Below, piece after piece: positions 1-5,612 of a stretch of DNA of 5,612 bases; the first letter of the stretch is position 1, and the number at the start of each line of letters is the position of its first letter. Source of the stretch: an uncultured Clostridia bacterium (lineage in GTDB: Bacteria; Bacillota; Clostridia; Oscillospirales; CAG-382); assembly GCA_947627335.1 (NCBI GenBank), contig CANQVQ010000102.1, positions 1 through 5,612 on the forward strand, read 5' to 3'. A model generated the notes under the pieces. It had not been told where the DNA came from. It saw only the letters and a program-made list of their open reading frames with translations, and did no database searches. The translations under genes and the position numbers were made by a program.

Positions 1-1
1 C

Positions 2-784
2 CACATCCTTCCGTTTTTTGCGGAGATGAATGTGCGTGATATAACTCCGTTTGCAATCTTAACATGGGAACAAACAAAGTCTTCTTACGGTTGCAAGTAC
101 CGACGCATCCTTCGCACCCATCTTGGTTCCATCCTTCGTTTTGGGAATCGGTATTTTGACCTTCCAAACGCTTTGCTGAAGGTAGAGCCGATTCGGAACA
201 CAGAGCAGAAGAAGGAAATGAATATTTGGACCAAAGATGAATTTGAAACATTCATTCATGTTGTAGACGATCCAATTTACCGTTGCCTTTTCCGCTTTCT
301 GTATATCACCGGATGCCGAAAAGGGGAAGCGCTTGCTCTTAGTCCCGGAGATCTAAACCCATCAAATTGTACGGTGTCGATTACCAAAAACCTTACCCGG
401 AAAGTAAATGGCAGAACGTATGCGATCACATCACCAAAAAATCAGTCGAGCAACCGTGTCATAGATTTGCCGCAAAATATCATGGACGATTTAGTCGCCC
501 TGACGCCCAGGGACTCCAGTTTCCTTTTTGGGGGAGATAAGCCTTTAGTTGACAACACCCTCCATCGCCGGTTTCGACAATGGGTGGAAATATCCGGGGT
601 TAAAAGGATTCGCATTCATGACCTGCGTCACAGTTGCGCTTCCTATCTTTTAAGCGAGGGAGTTACGATCGTTGCCGTGAGCAAACGTCTTGGACATTCA
701 GATATAGAACAGACACTAAACACATATAGCCATGTTTTGCCTCAAGATAATGCACGGATAAACAAGTTGTTCATGGAGATGTGA
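2..784 (+). CDS. Tyrosine recombinase / phage-type integrase, 5'-truncated by window edge
   Basis: Site-specific recombinase that cuts and rejoins DNA through a covalent 3'-phosphotyrosine, normally integrating or excising a phage or integrative element. Residues are numbered from the Met at base 26. The full catalytic set is visible: Arg98 in TGCRKGEAL, Lys138 in SPKNQSSNR, His198 and Arg201 in HDLRH, His224 in LGHSD and nucleophile Tyr234 in TYSHV. Residues about 1-50 are the end of the SAM-like core-binding domain and about 65-245 the catalytic domain. The frame stays open upstream of Met26 to base 2 and reads as plausible core-binding sequence (HILPFFAEM). Base 26 has no ribosome binding site, so the true start and any arm-binding domain lie outside the window. 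The gene is more AT-rich than everything downstream, which fits mobile origin. The family is certain; the specific element is not identifiable. Confidence 0.93.
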   Translation, partial: HILPFFAEMNVRDITPFAILTWEQTKSSYGCKYRRILRTHLGSILRFGNRYFDLPNALLKVEPIRNTEQKKEMNIWTKDEFETFIHVVDDPIYRCLFRFLYITGCRKGEALALSPGDLNPSNCTVSITKNLTRKVNGRTYAITSPKNQSSNRVIDLPQNIMDDLVALTPRDSSFLFGGDKPLVDNTLHRRFRQWVEISGVKRIRIHDLRHSCASYLLSEGVTIVAVSKRLGHSDIEQTLNTYSHVLPQDNARINKLFMEM

Positions 785-809
785 AAACTCGTTCCCCGTA
801 TTCTCCACC

Positions 810-843
810 AAAAATCGGCAAGGCATTCGCCTTGCCGATTTTT
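810..843 (+). terminator. Bidirectional rho-independent terminator after the integrase gene
   Basis: A perfect 15-bp inverted repeat (AAAAATCGGCAAGGC / GCCTTGCCGATTTTT) encloses a 4-base ATTC loop and starts 26 bases after the integrase stop. The GC-rich centre with an A-tract before and a T-tract after gives a terminator-like shape on both strands. It should end integrase transcription and shield the downstream operon. A perfect stem of this length could also belong to a dispersed repeat family, which a single window cannot show. Confidence 0.85.
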
Positions 844-862
844 CACTCTTCACTCTTCACTC
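842..862. repeat. Three tandem copies of a 7-bp unit (TTCACTC)
   Basis: TTCACTC occurs three times without a break (842-848, 849-855, 856-862), overlapping the T-tract of the preceding terminator by two bases. It is non-coding. The role is unknown: it could be a slippage-prone microsatellite or part of an element boundary, as it lies where the AT-rich integrase region gives way to GC-rich DNA. Confidence 0.75.
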
Positions 863-901
863 GCAAAATCCAAACGGTCGCGCAAACGGACTGCGCAAAA
901 T
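862..901. repeat. Short direct repeats in the integrase-operon gap
   Basis: CAAACGG occurs at 871-877 and 883-889, a 12-base period. This pair is flanked by CGCAAAAT at 862-869 and 894-901. The copies are seen directly, but units this short can arise by chance. Possible roles are protein binding sites, including accessory integrase sites, or none. Confidence 0.4.
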
Positions 902-906
902 AGGCG

Positions 907-944
907 GGAAACCGAGAAAATTTTCGGTTTCCTCTTTCTTTTTT
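907..944 (+). terminator. Second hairpin with T-tract, probable terminator or operator
   Basis: A perfect 9-bp inverted repeat (GGAAACCGA at 907-915, TCGGTTTCC at 924-932) has an 8-base AT-rich loop and is followed by TCTTTCTTTTTT (933-944). This resembles a rho-independent terminator on the + strand and would be a second barrier between integrase and operon. The dyad also directly abuts the -35 region of the predicted promoter, so it could instead be a repressor or activator site. The sequence does not separate these options. Confidence 0.6.
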
Positions 945-963
945 GCAAAAAGTATGGTATACT
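935..963 (+). promoter_or_regulatory. Extended -10 promoter of the DUF4127-topB-mutY operon
   Basis: The -10 hexamer is TATACT (958-963), preceded by TG at 955-956 in the TGn extended -10 arrangement. With a 17-base spacer the -35 position is TTTCTT (935-940), a weak match that an extended -10 can compensate for. Transcription would start near base 970, giving a leader of about 60 bases before the ATG at 1033. It is the only clear sigma-A-like promoter in the gap, and nothing similar was seen in the short junctions between the downstream genes. Confidence 0.6.
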
Positions 964-969
964 GTTTTC

Positions 970-1000
970 ACGGTCACGCGGACCCTGCCGGAATGACCGT
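970..1000 (+). promoter_or_regulatory. Dyad at the predicted transcript 5' end
   Basis: ACGGTCA (970-976) and TGACCGT (994-1000) form a perfect 7-bp inverted repeat around 17 bases, with a smaller CGG/CCG stem inside (979-981 with 988-990). It begins about where transcription is predicted to start. It could be an operator overlapping the start site or a 5'-terminal RNA stem-loop affecting mRNA stability. It matches no riboswitch class I recognise and is too short for most. Confidence 0.4.
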
Positions 1001-1032
1001 TTGATCTCTCAAGGGAAAAGGGGAATTTTCAC

Positions 1033-2826
1033 ATGACCAAGAAACGCATTCTGACGGCGCTTCTGTGCCTGCCGCTTCTGGCGGTCGTCTGCCTGATGTC
1101 CGTATCCCTCGCCGTCGGTTCGACGTCCTCCCGCGAAATGCCGGGCGACCTCGACGGGGACGGTGCGCTGTCCGCCTACGATCTGACGCTCTACCTGCGA
1201 TACCTCGCGGGGCAAACCTCGCTTTCCGATCGCGCCCTCGCCCGTGCGGACCTCAACGGGGACGGCGAACGGGACGAAAAAGACGTCGAACTGCTTCAAC
1301 AATATCTTTCCGGCACGGAGGTGAACGGAATGGAAACCGTAAATACGAAACGGGTCGCCTATCTGCCGCTGGACAACCGTCCGGTCAACAAGGACCGTGC
1401 GATCTACCTCGCGCAGTCCATCGGCATCGAGCTCGTCCTGCCCGAGGAAACGCTTTACCGCACGGCGCTCGACACGATGGAACCGAACCCGGACGGCAGT
1501 ACCATCGGCAACCGCGAAGCGCTGCTCGAATGGATGAAGGAAGCGGACAAGACCTGCGACGCGTTCGTGCTTTCGGTGGACCAGGCGCTTTCGGGCGGTC
1601 TGGTCGGCTCGCGTTGGCTGCAAAATACTGACCTTTCCCTGGAAAACGAGATCATCGACGAGATCGCCTACCTGTGTGCGCATAACACGGTCATCCTGTT
1701 CGATACCGTCATGCGGCTCGCGTCTACGTCCGGCTACCAGGGGCTGGACCTGGACACCTATTACGCCCTGCGCGGCTACGGCGAGGTCGCACGTCGGTCG
1801 CTGAGCGGCAGTGCGCTGACCGTCGAAAACATCGTCGCGGGCTACCGCTATGACGCGAACGGGCGGGAGATCCCGTTCTCACGCGGCGAGGAGATCCTGC
1901 GGCACTACCTTGCGTCCCGCGAACGCAAACTTCGTCTGGCGGACAGACTGCTCGACAAGGTTTCGGGAAGTGCGGAATTCCTCTACATCGGGGTGGACGA
2001 TTCCTCCCCGCAAAAGACCATTCAGACCAACGAGATCGCCTACCTGACCGCGAAGCTCGGCGACAAGGGCGTGCTGAGCGCCGCGACGGACGAACTCGGG
2101 CTTTGCTGCCTGACCCGCATGGCGACCCTGCTTTACGGCTCGCCGAAGGTGCATTTGACCTATTTCGGCGACGGCAAGGACCTGCCCGCGGACGGCTTCG
2201 ACATCGGGACGCTGGACGAGATGCTGGAAACGCACCTCGTCTGCCTGAACGTCGAAAAAACCGACGACACGAAAGACGCCCTGCAGGTGTTGGTGCTGAC
2301 GAGGAACAACTCTTCGAGCGACCGCCAATCGCTTTTGAATCGGCTCAAGGGCAACCTGTCGAACGGCGTGCCGACCATGCTGATCGACGCGTCCACCGAC
2401 GCCGGGGTATTCGCCCGGACGCTGCTCAACGGGGAAGTCCCGCTCGGGAAGCTGCTCGGCTATTCCAGCTGGAATACCGTCGCGAACGCGACCGGCATCG
2501 CCCTCTCGCAGGGGATCTCCCGCTGTGCGTACCTGATGAACGTGCCGGAATCCACGGCGGAAGCGAACGAGGGCTTCCTGAAGAGCGTGACGTTCGGCTA
2601 CATCAAGGACATCAGCTACAAGCTCTTCCACACGGATATTAACGGGATCGAGCGGGACGACTACACCTGTTCGGTGCCGCAGGTGCTGCGCGTACTCAAC
2701 GGGAGCGGGATCGTCACGTCGCTTTCGCCTTACGCGGAGAGCGGACACGCGGAGGTGACGGTTTCCAATTTCCGTTACCCGTGGAACCGCACGTTTGAAA
2801 TGACGTTTGACATACAGGTCGGCTGA
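1033..2826 (+). CDS. Exported dockerin-containing DUF4127 family protein
   Basis: The 597-residue product has three parts. Residues 1-27 look like a signal peptide: a basic MTKKR start, a long hydrophobic stretch and a likely cleavage site after Ala27 (S-L-A). Residues about 37-95 are a type I dockerin with two EF-hand-like calcium loops: Asp39, Asp41, Asp43, Asp50 and Asp73, Asn75, Asp77, Asp84. Residues about 105-597 match DUF4127 by recalled motifs: LPLDNRPVN (111-119), SVDQALSGGLVGSR (181-194), VDDSSPQ (321-327), ATDELG (351-356), YSSWNTVANATG (477-488) and YPWNRTFE (582-589). The biochemical role of DUF4127 is unknown to me. The dockerin implies docking to a cohesin partner outside the membrane (inference). 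The start at 1033 is supported by AAGGGG at 1018-1023 and by the signal peptide. It is the first gene of the apparent operon. An alternative internal start at Met100 is listed separately. Confidence 0.85.
   Translation: MTKKRILTALLCLPLLAVVCLMSVSLAVGSTSSREMPGDLDGDGALSAYDLTLYLRYLAGQTSLSDRALARADLNGDGERDEKDVELLQQYLSGTEVNGMETVNTKRVAYLPLDNRPVNKDRAIYLAQSIGIELVLPEETLYRTALDTMEPNPDGSTIGNREALLEWMKEADKTCDAFVLSVDQALSGGLVGSRWLQNTDLSLENEIIDEIAYLCAHNTVILFDTVMRLASTSGYQGLDLDTYYALRGYGEVARRSLSGSALTVENIVAGYRYDANGREIPFSRGEEILRHYLASRERKLRLADRLLDKVSGSAEFLYIGVDDSSPQKTIQTNEIAYLTAKLGDKGVLSAATDELGLCCLTRMATLLYGSPKVHLTYFGDGKDLPADGFDIGTLDEMLETHLVCLNVEKTDDTKDALQVLVLTRNNSSSDRQSLLNRLKGNLSNGVPTMLIDASTDAGVFARTLLNGEVPLGKLLGYSSWNTVANATGIALSQGISRCAYLMNVPESTAEANEGFLKSVTFGYIKDISYKLFHTDINGIERDDYTCSVPQVLRVLNGSGIVTSLSPYAESGHAEVTVSNFRYPWNRTFEMTFDIQVG
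1317..1332 (+). promoter_or_regulatory. Internal ribosome binding site and in-frame ATG at the dockerin/DUF4127 boundary
   Basis: GGAGGTG (1317-1323) lies 8 bases (counted from the end of GGAGG) before an in-frame ATG at 1330-1332, Met100 of the long protein. Initiation there would yield a 498-residue protein without signal peptide and dockerin, beginning just before LPLDNRPVN and close to the usual size of a stand-alone DUF4127 protein. Sequence and spacing are seen directly; use in the cell is inference. The motif also simply encodes Thr-Glu-Val, so chance is possible. Confidence 0.45.
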
Positions 2827-2850
2827 GCGTTCGACCGGGAAGGGGAAAAC

Positions 2851-5184
2851 ATGATCGTCATCATCGCGGAAAAACCCAGTCTTGCGCGTAATATCGCTTC
2901 CGCGATCGGTCAGCTTCGCCGTCGGGACGGGTACCTCGAAGGGGAGGGGTATCTCGTCACATGGGCGTTCGGGCATCTGTTTTCCCTGTGCGACGTCGAA
3001 GAATATACCGGGGAGCAGGCGGGCGGTCGCTGGACGATGGAACACCTGCCCTGCTTCCCGGAGGAATTTCGGTTCACCCTGCGGAAGGGGGACGACAAAA
3101 AAACGGTTGACGCCGGGGTGCGGAAGCAGTTCGGCGTCATTTCCGCGTTATGCGGACGGGAGGACGTCGATACGATCGTCAACGCCGGGGACGCGGACCG
3201 CGAAGGGGAGATCATCGTGCGGCTCTGCATCTCGAACGCCGGGGACGCGTGCCGCGGCAAGGCGCTCAAGCGGCTCTGGCTCCCCGACCAGACCCCGCAG
3301 ACCATCCGCGACGCGCTCGCGGACCTGCAGGACGAATCCGAATACGACCGTCTCGCCGACGAGGGCTTCGCCCGCACCTATATCGACTGGCTCTACGGCG
3401 TCAATCTGACCCGCTACGCCACGCTGCGGACCGGGCTTCTGCTGCGGGTGGGCAGGGTCATCGTACCGATCGTCAAGGCGATCTACGAGCGGGACCTCGC
3501 CATTCGCAATTTCGTCCCCGGGGTCTACCTTTCGCCGGTCAGCAAGGAATGCACGCACGGCGAGCCGGTCGAACTGGTTTCCAAGCAGAAATTCGAGCCG
3601 ACGGACCGCACGAAGGCGGAGGAACTCTGCCGCAGGTACAACGAAGCCGGCGCGACCGTCAAGTCCGTCCGCCGCAAGAAGGAAAAACTCTCCCCGGGCA
3701 AGCTGTTCTCGCTCTCCAAATTGCAGAGCTTCCTCGGGAAGAAATACAAGATTTCCATGCAGGAGTCCCTCGACATCGTTCAGAAATTGTACGAGGAGGG
3801 CTACCTGACCTACCCCCGCACCAACTCGGAATACCTCGCCACGGCGGAAAAGGAGAAGGTCCGCAGGATCCTCGCGTCCTGCGAAAAACTCGGCTACCCG
3901 GTCCGCTTCAAGGACGGGAAAAACATCTTCGACGACAGCAAGATCGAGTCCCATTCCGCCCTGACGCCGACCTACAAGATCCCCGCGAAGGGCGTTTTGT
4001 CCGAGCGGCAGACGCTGGTGTATGCGGCGGTGTTCCGGCGGTTCATCGCGGTGTTCTGCGCCGAGGACTGCGTCGTCGAGCGGACGGAGATCGTTATTTC
4101 CGTCGGGGATCTGGAGGAATTTACCCTCAAAGGCACCGTCATGCGGGAAAAGGGCTGGACCAAATTCGACGAACGGACGCAGAAGGATCGGGAACTTCCT
4201 CCGCTCGAAAAGGGGGAAGCCGTCTGCATCGACTTCCGACCGGTCGAAAAGGAGACCTCCCCGCCCAAGCATTACACCATCGAGACCCTCAACAACTACC
4301 TCAAAAACCCGTTCCGCGAGGAAAAAGCGGCGGCGAAGGAGCGCGACGGGGCGGACGACGGCGACGCCGCGACGGGGGATGCCGACGACCGCGAGGAATA
4401 TCGGGCGATCTTCGAGGGGCTTGAACTCGGTACGGAGGCGACCCGAACCGGCATCATCGACAACGCCCGAAAGAGCAACTATATCCAGCTGAAAAAGGAC
4501 GTCTACACGATCCTGCCCGACGGGGAATTCCTCGTGAATTCGCTCGAGGAGCTGGGGATCGTGATGGACAAATATCGGACCAGCGAACTCGGCAGGGCGC
4601 TCAAGGACGTCTTTCACGGGGTCATGAGCGTGTCCGAGAGCGTCCGCCTTGCCGAGGAACGCATTTCTGCGGCGTTTTCGGCGTGTCCGGCGGACAGCGA
4701 CACGGGGTATTTCGGCGAGGTCGTCGGTCCCTGCCCGCTTTGCGGCGGGGACGTGCGCCGTATGCGTGGATTTTACGGGTGCGCGAACTACCGCGAGGGC
4801 TGTAAATTCAGCGTCAATACGCATATCTGCGGGCGTGCGGTCCCGACGGACGCCCTGCGGAAACTGCTCGCGGGGGAGGCGACCGACGTGCTCGAGGGGT
4901 TCCGCTCGAAGAAAACCGGTCAGCCGTTTTCGGCGTCGCTCCGGCTGGACGAGAGCGGAAAAGCGGTGTTCGCTTTCCCCGACCGCCGTGAACCGAAGAA
5001 ACAGAGCGTACCGGTCTGCCCGCTCTGCGGCAAGGCGATCGTCAAGGGAAAGACCGCCTACGGCTGTTCCGGCTGGAAAGACGGCTGCACGTTCCGCCTG
5101 CCGTTCGAGAAGGACGGGAAGCGGTTGACCGACCGCGAGGCGTTCGCGCTGCTCTCCGCCGCACGGGAAGGAGGTTCCGTATGA
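2851..5184 (+). CDS. topB: DNA topoisomerase III (type IA), TopB-like
   Basis: Type IA enzyme that relaxes negative supercoils and decatenates DNA by transient single-strand cleavage through a 5'-phosphotyrosine, acting in the cytoplasm on replication and recombination intermediates. The N-terminal TOPRIM domain has Glu7 and Lys8 (IAEKPS) and the acidic triad Asp114, Asp116, Glu118 (GDADREGE). The catalytic core has Tyr321 and Arg323 in LTYPRTNSEYL, a SHSALTPT motif (367-374) and GTEATRTGIID (527-537). An Ala/Asp/Glu-rich linker (about 491-515) sits before that last motif. The C-terminus has two four-cysteine zinc ribbons (Cys628/631/644/651 and Cys723/726/739/746) with a topoisomerase C-terminal repeat between them (about 658-710). 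At 777 residues it is longer than E. coli TopB (about 650), mainly through this tail. The start is set by AAGGGG at 2840-2845. It follows the DUF4127 gene by 24 bases and overlaps the mutY start, so co-transcription is likely. All key residues are intact. Confidence 0.95.
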   Translation: MIVIIAEKPSLARNIASAIGQLRRRDGYLEGEGYLVTWAFGHLFSLCDVEEYTGEQAGGRWTMEHLPCFPEEFRFTLRKGDDKKTVDAGVRKQFGVISALCGREDVDTIVNAGDADREGEIIVRLCISNAGDACRGKALKRLWLPDQTPQTIRDALADLQDESEYDRLADEGFARTYIDWLYGVNLTRYATLRTGLLLRVGRVIVPIVKAIYERDLAIRNFVPGVYLSPVSKECTHGEPVELVSKQKFEPTDRTKAEELCRRYNEAGATVKSVRRKKEKLSPGKLFSLSKLQSFLGKKYKISMQESLDIVQKLYEEGYLTYPRTNSEYLATAEKEKVRRILASCEKLGYPVRFKDGKNIFDDSKIESHSALTPTYKIPAKGVLSERQTLVYAAVFRRFIAVFCAEDCVVERTEIVISVGDLEEFTLKGTVMREKGWTKFDERTQKDRELPPLEKGEAVCIDFRPVEKETSPPKHYTIETLNNYLKNPFREEKAAAKERDGADDGDAATGDADDREEYRAIFEGLELGTEATRTGIIDNARKSNYIQLKKDVYTILPDGEFLVNSLEELGIVMDKYRTSELGRALKDVFHGVMSVSESVRLAEERISAAFSACPADSDTGYFGEVVGPCPLCGGDVRRMRGFYGCANYREGCKFSVNTHICGRAVPTDALRKLLAGEATDVLEGFRSKKTGQPFSASLRLDESGKAVFAFPDRREPKKQSVPVCPLCGKAIVKGKTAYGCSGWKDGCTFRLPFEKDGKRLTDREAFALLSAAREGGSV
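5168..5174 (+). promoter_or_regulatory. Ribosome binding site for mutY, inside the end of topB
   Basis: AAGGAGG lies 6 bases before the ATG at 5181, a near-ideal Shine-Dalgarno within the last codons of the topoisomerase gene. It fixes the mutY start at 5181 rather than the in-frame GTG at codon 20. The ATGA overlap (5181-5184) suggests translational coupling. Confidence 0.85.
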
Positions 5185-5612
5185 AACGGGAAGGATCCGG
5201 CGCTCCGGCGCTGTTTCCGCCCCCGCCGGGGGAAGCGGTGACTTCGCTCCTCGCGTGGTACCGTGCGAATGCGCGTGTCCTGCCGTGGCGGACGGAGATC
5301 ACGCCGTATCGGGTCTGGATCTCGGAGATCATGCTCCAGCAGACCCGTGTGGAGGCGGTCAAGCCCTATTTTCAACGCTTTCTCGAAGCGTTCCCGGATA
5401 TTCCGTCGCTCGCGGGCGCGGAGGACGCGAGACTGCTCAAGCTGTGGGAGGGGCTCGGCTATTACAGCCGTGCGCGGAACCTGAAGAAGGCGGCGTGCGT
5501 CCTGACCGAGCGGTACGGCGGGGAACTTCCCGCGGACGTCGCTGAACTGCGGAAACTGCCCGGCATCGGCAGTTATACGGCGGGCGCGATCGCGTCGATC
5601 GCGTTCGGCATC
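5181..5612 (+). CDS. mutY: A/G-specific adenine glycosylase MutY, 3'-truncated by window edge
   Basis: Base excision repair glycosylase that removes adenine mispaired with 8-oxoguanine, preventing G:C to T:A mutations. The 144 visible residues cover the first part of the catalytic domain: LPWR (34-37), PYRVWISEIMLQQTRVEAV (42-60) with the putative catalytic Glu49, WEGLGYYSRARNL (89-101), and the helix-hairpin-helix LPGIGSYTAGAIASIAFG (126-143) that binds the DNA backbone. The second catalytic Asp, the 4Fe-4S cluster cysteines and the C-terminal NUDIX-like domain that recognises 8-oxoG would lie beyond base 5612. The QQTR and GLGYYSRARNL motifs favour MutY over endonuclease III. The first ~17 residues are Pro-rich and not conserved. 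The start is decided by the AAGGAGG site and the ATGA overlap with the topoisomerase gene, which also suggest co-expression. Confidence 0.95.
   Translation, partial: MKREGSGAPALFPPPPGEAVTSLLAWYRANARVLPWRTEITPYRVWISEIMLQQTRVEAVKPYFQRFLEAFPDIPSLAGAEDARLLKLWEGLGYYSRARNLKKAACVLTERYGGELPADVAELRKLPGIGSYTAGAIASIAFGI

Noticed and set aside
842..901. CRISPR-like or iteron array
   Set aside because: Units are only 7-8 bases, with at most three copies and no regular spacers.
1033..1095. Lipoprotein signal (lipobox) at Cys20 of the DUF4127 protein
   Set aside because: The residues before Cys20 are Ala-Val-Val, lacking the Gly/Ala/Ser expected at -1, and hydrophobic sequence continues past it. A signal peptidase I site near Ala27 fits better.
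1879..3045. 388-codon minus-strand open frame spanning the DUF4127-topB junction
   Set aside because: Same mirror effect of GC-rich codons. It crosses two real genes and its product has no motif I recognise.
3150..4424. 424-codon + strand open frame inside topB in another frame
   Set aside because: It overlaps the catalytic core of the topoisomerase and its translation is Arg/Gly/Pro-rich shadow sequence.
3148..4824. Long open frame (558 codons) on the minus strand opposite the topoisomerase gene
   Set aside because: It is antisense to a gene with all type IA motifs intact, has Arg/Val/Asp-rich low-complexity composition and no recognisable domain. Long antisense frames are expected opposite GC-rich coding DNA.
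2851..5184. Topoisomerase as cargo of the same mobile element as the integrase
   Set aside because: TopB-like genes do occur on conjugative elements, but this one is GC-rich like its neighbours, is coupled to the housekeeping gene mutY and is separated from the integrase by two terminators.

Overview
The window looks like chromosomal DNA from a Gram-positive, Clostridia-type bacterium, possibly a gut Oscillospiraceae/Christensenellales-like lineage. This is inferred from strong AAGGGG/AAGGAGG ribosome binding sites, a type I dockerin, a DUF4127 protein and a Firmicutes-style topoisomerase III with C-terminal zinc ribbons. Most of the window is GC-rich. The first ~785 bases are visibly more AT-rich and have different codon use, which suggests acquired DNA. 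No taxonomic marker gene is present, so the lineage is a guess.

Layout: (1) 2-784, the 3' part of a tyrosine recombinase/integrase gene that runs off the left edge and carries a complete catalytic set; it probably marks the end of an integrated element. (2) 785-1032, a 248-base gap holding a perfect 15-bp-stem bidirectional terminator, a 7-bp tandem repeat, short direct repeats, a second hairpin followed by a T-tract, an extended -10 promoter and a dyad at the predicted transcript start. (3) 1033-5612, three same-strand, tightly packed genes that look like one operon: an exported dockerin-DUF4127 protein, then after 24 bases a type IA DNA topoisomerase (topB-like), then with an ATGA overlap the 5' part of mutY, the A/G-specific adenine glycosylase, which runs off the right edge.

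How they fit together: the integrase is transcriptionally separated from the rest by two terminators. Topoisomerase III and MutY are both cytoplasmic DNA-maintenance enzymes and appear translationally coupled. The DUF4127 protein is the odd partner: its N-terminus has an export signal and a calcium-binding dockerin, and its function is unknown. The most notable observation is a good Shine-Dalgarno sequence and in-frame ATG exactly at the dockerin/DUF4127 boundary. It could give a second, cytoplasmic DUF4127-only product, or be a relic of the gene's start before the exported module was added. No CRISPR array, tRNA, rRNA or recognisable defence system was found.
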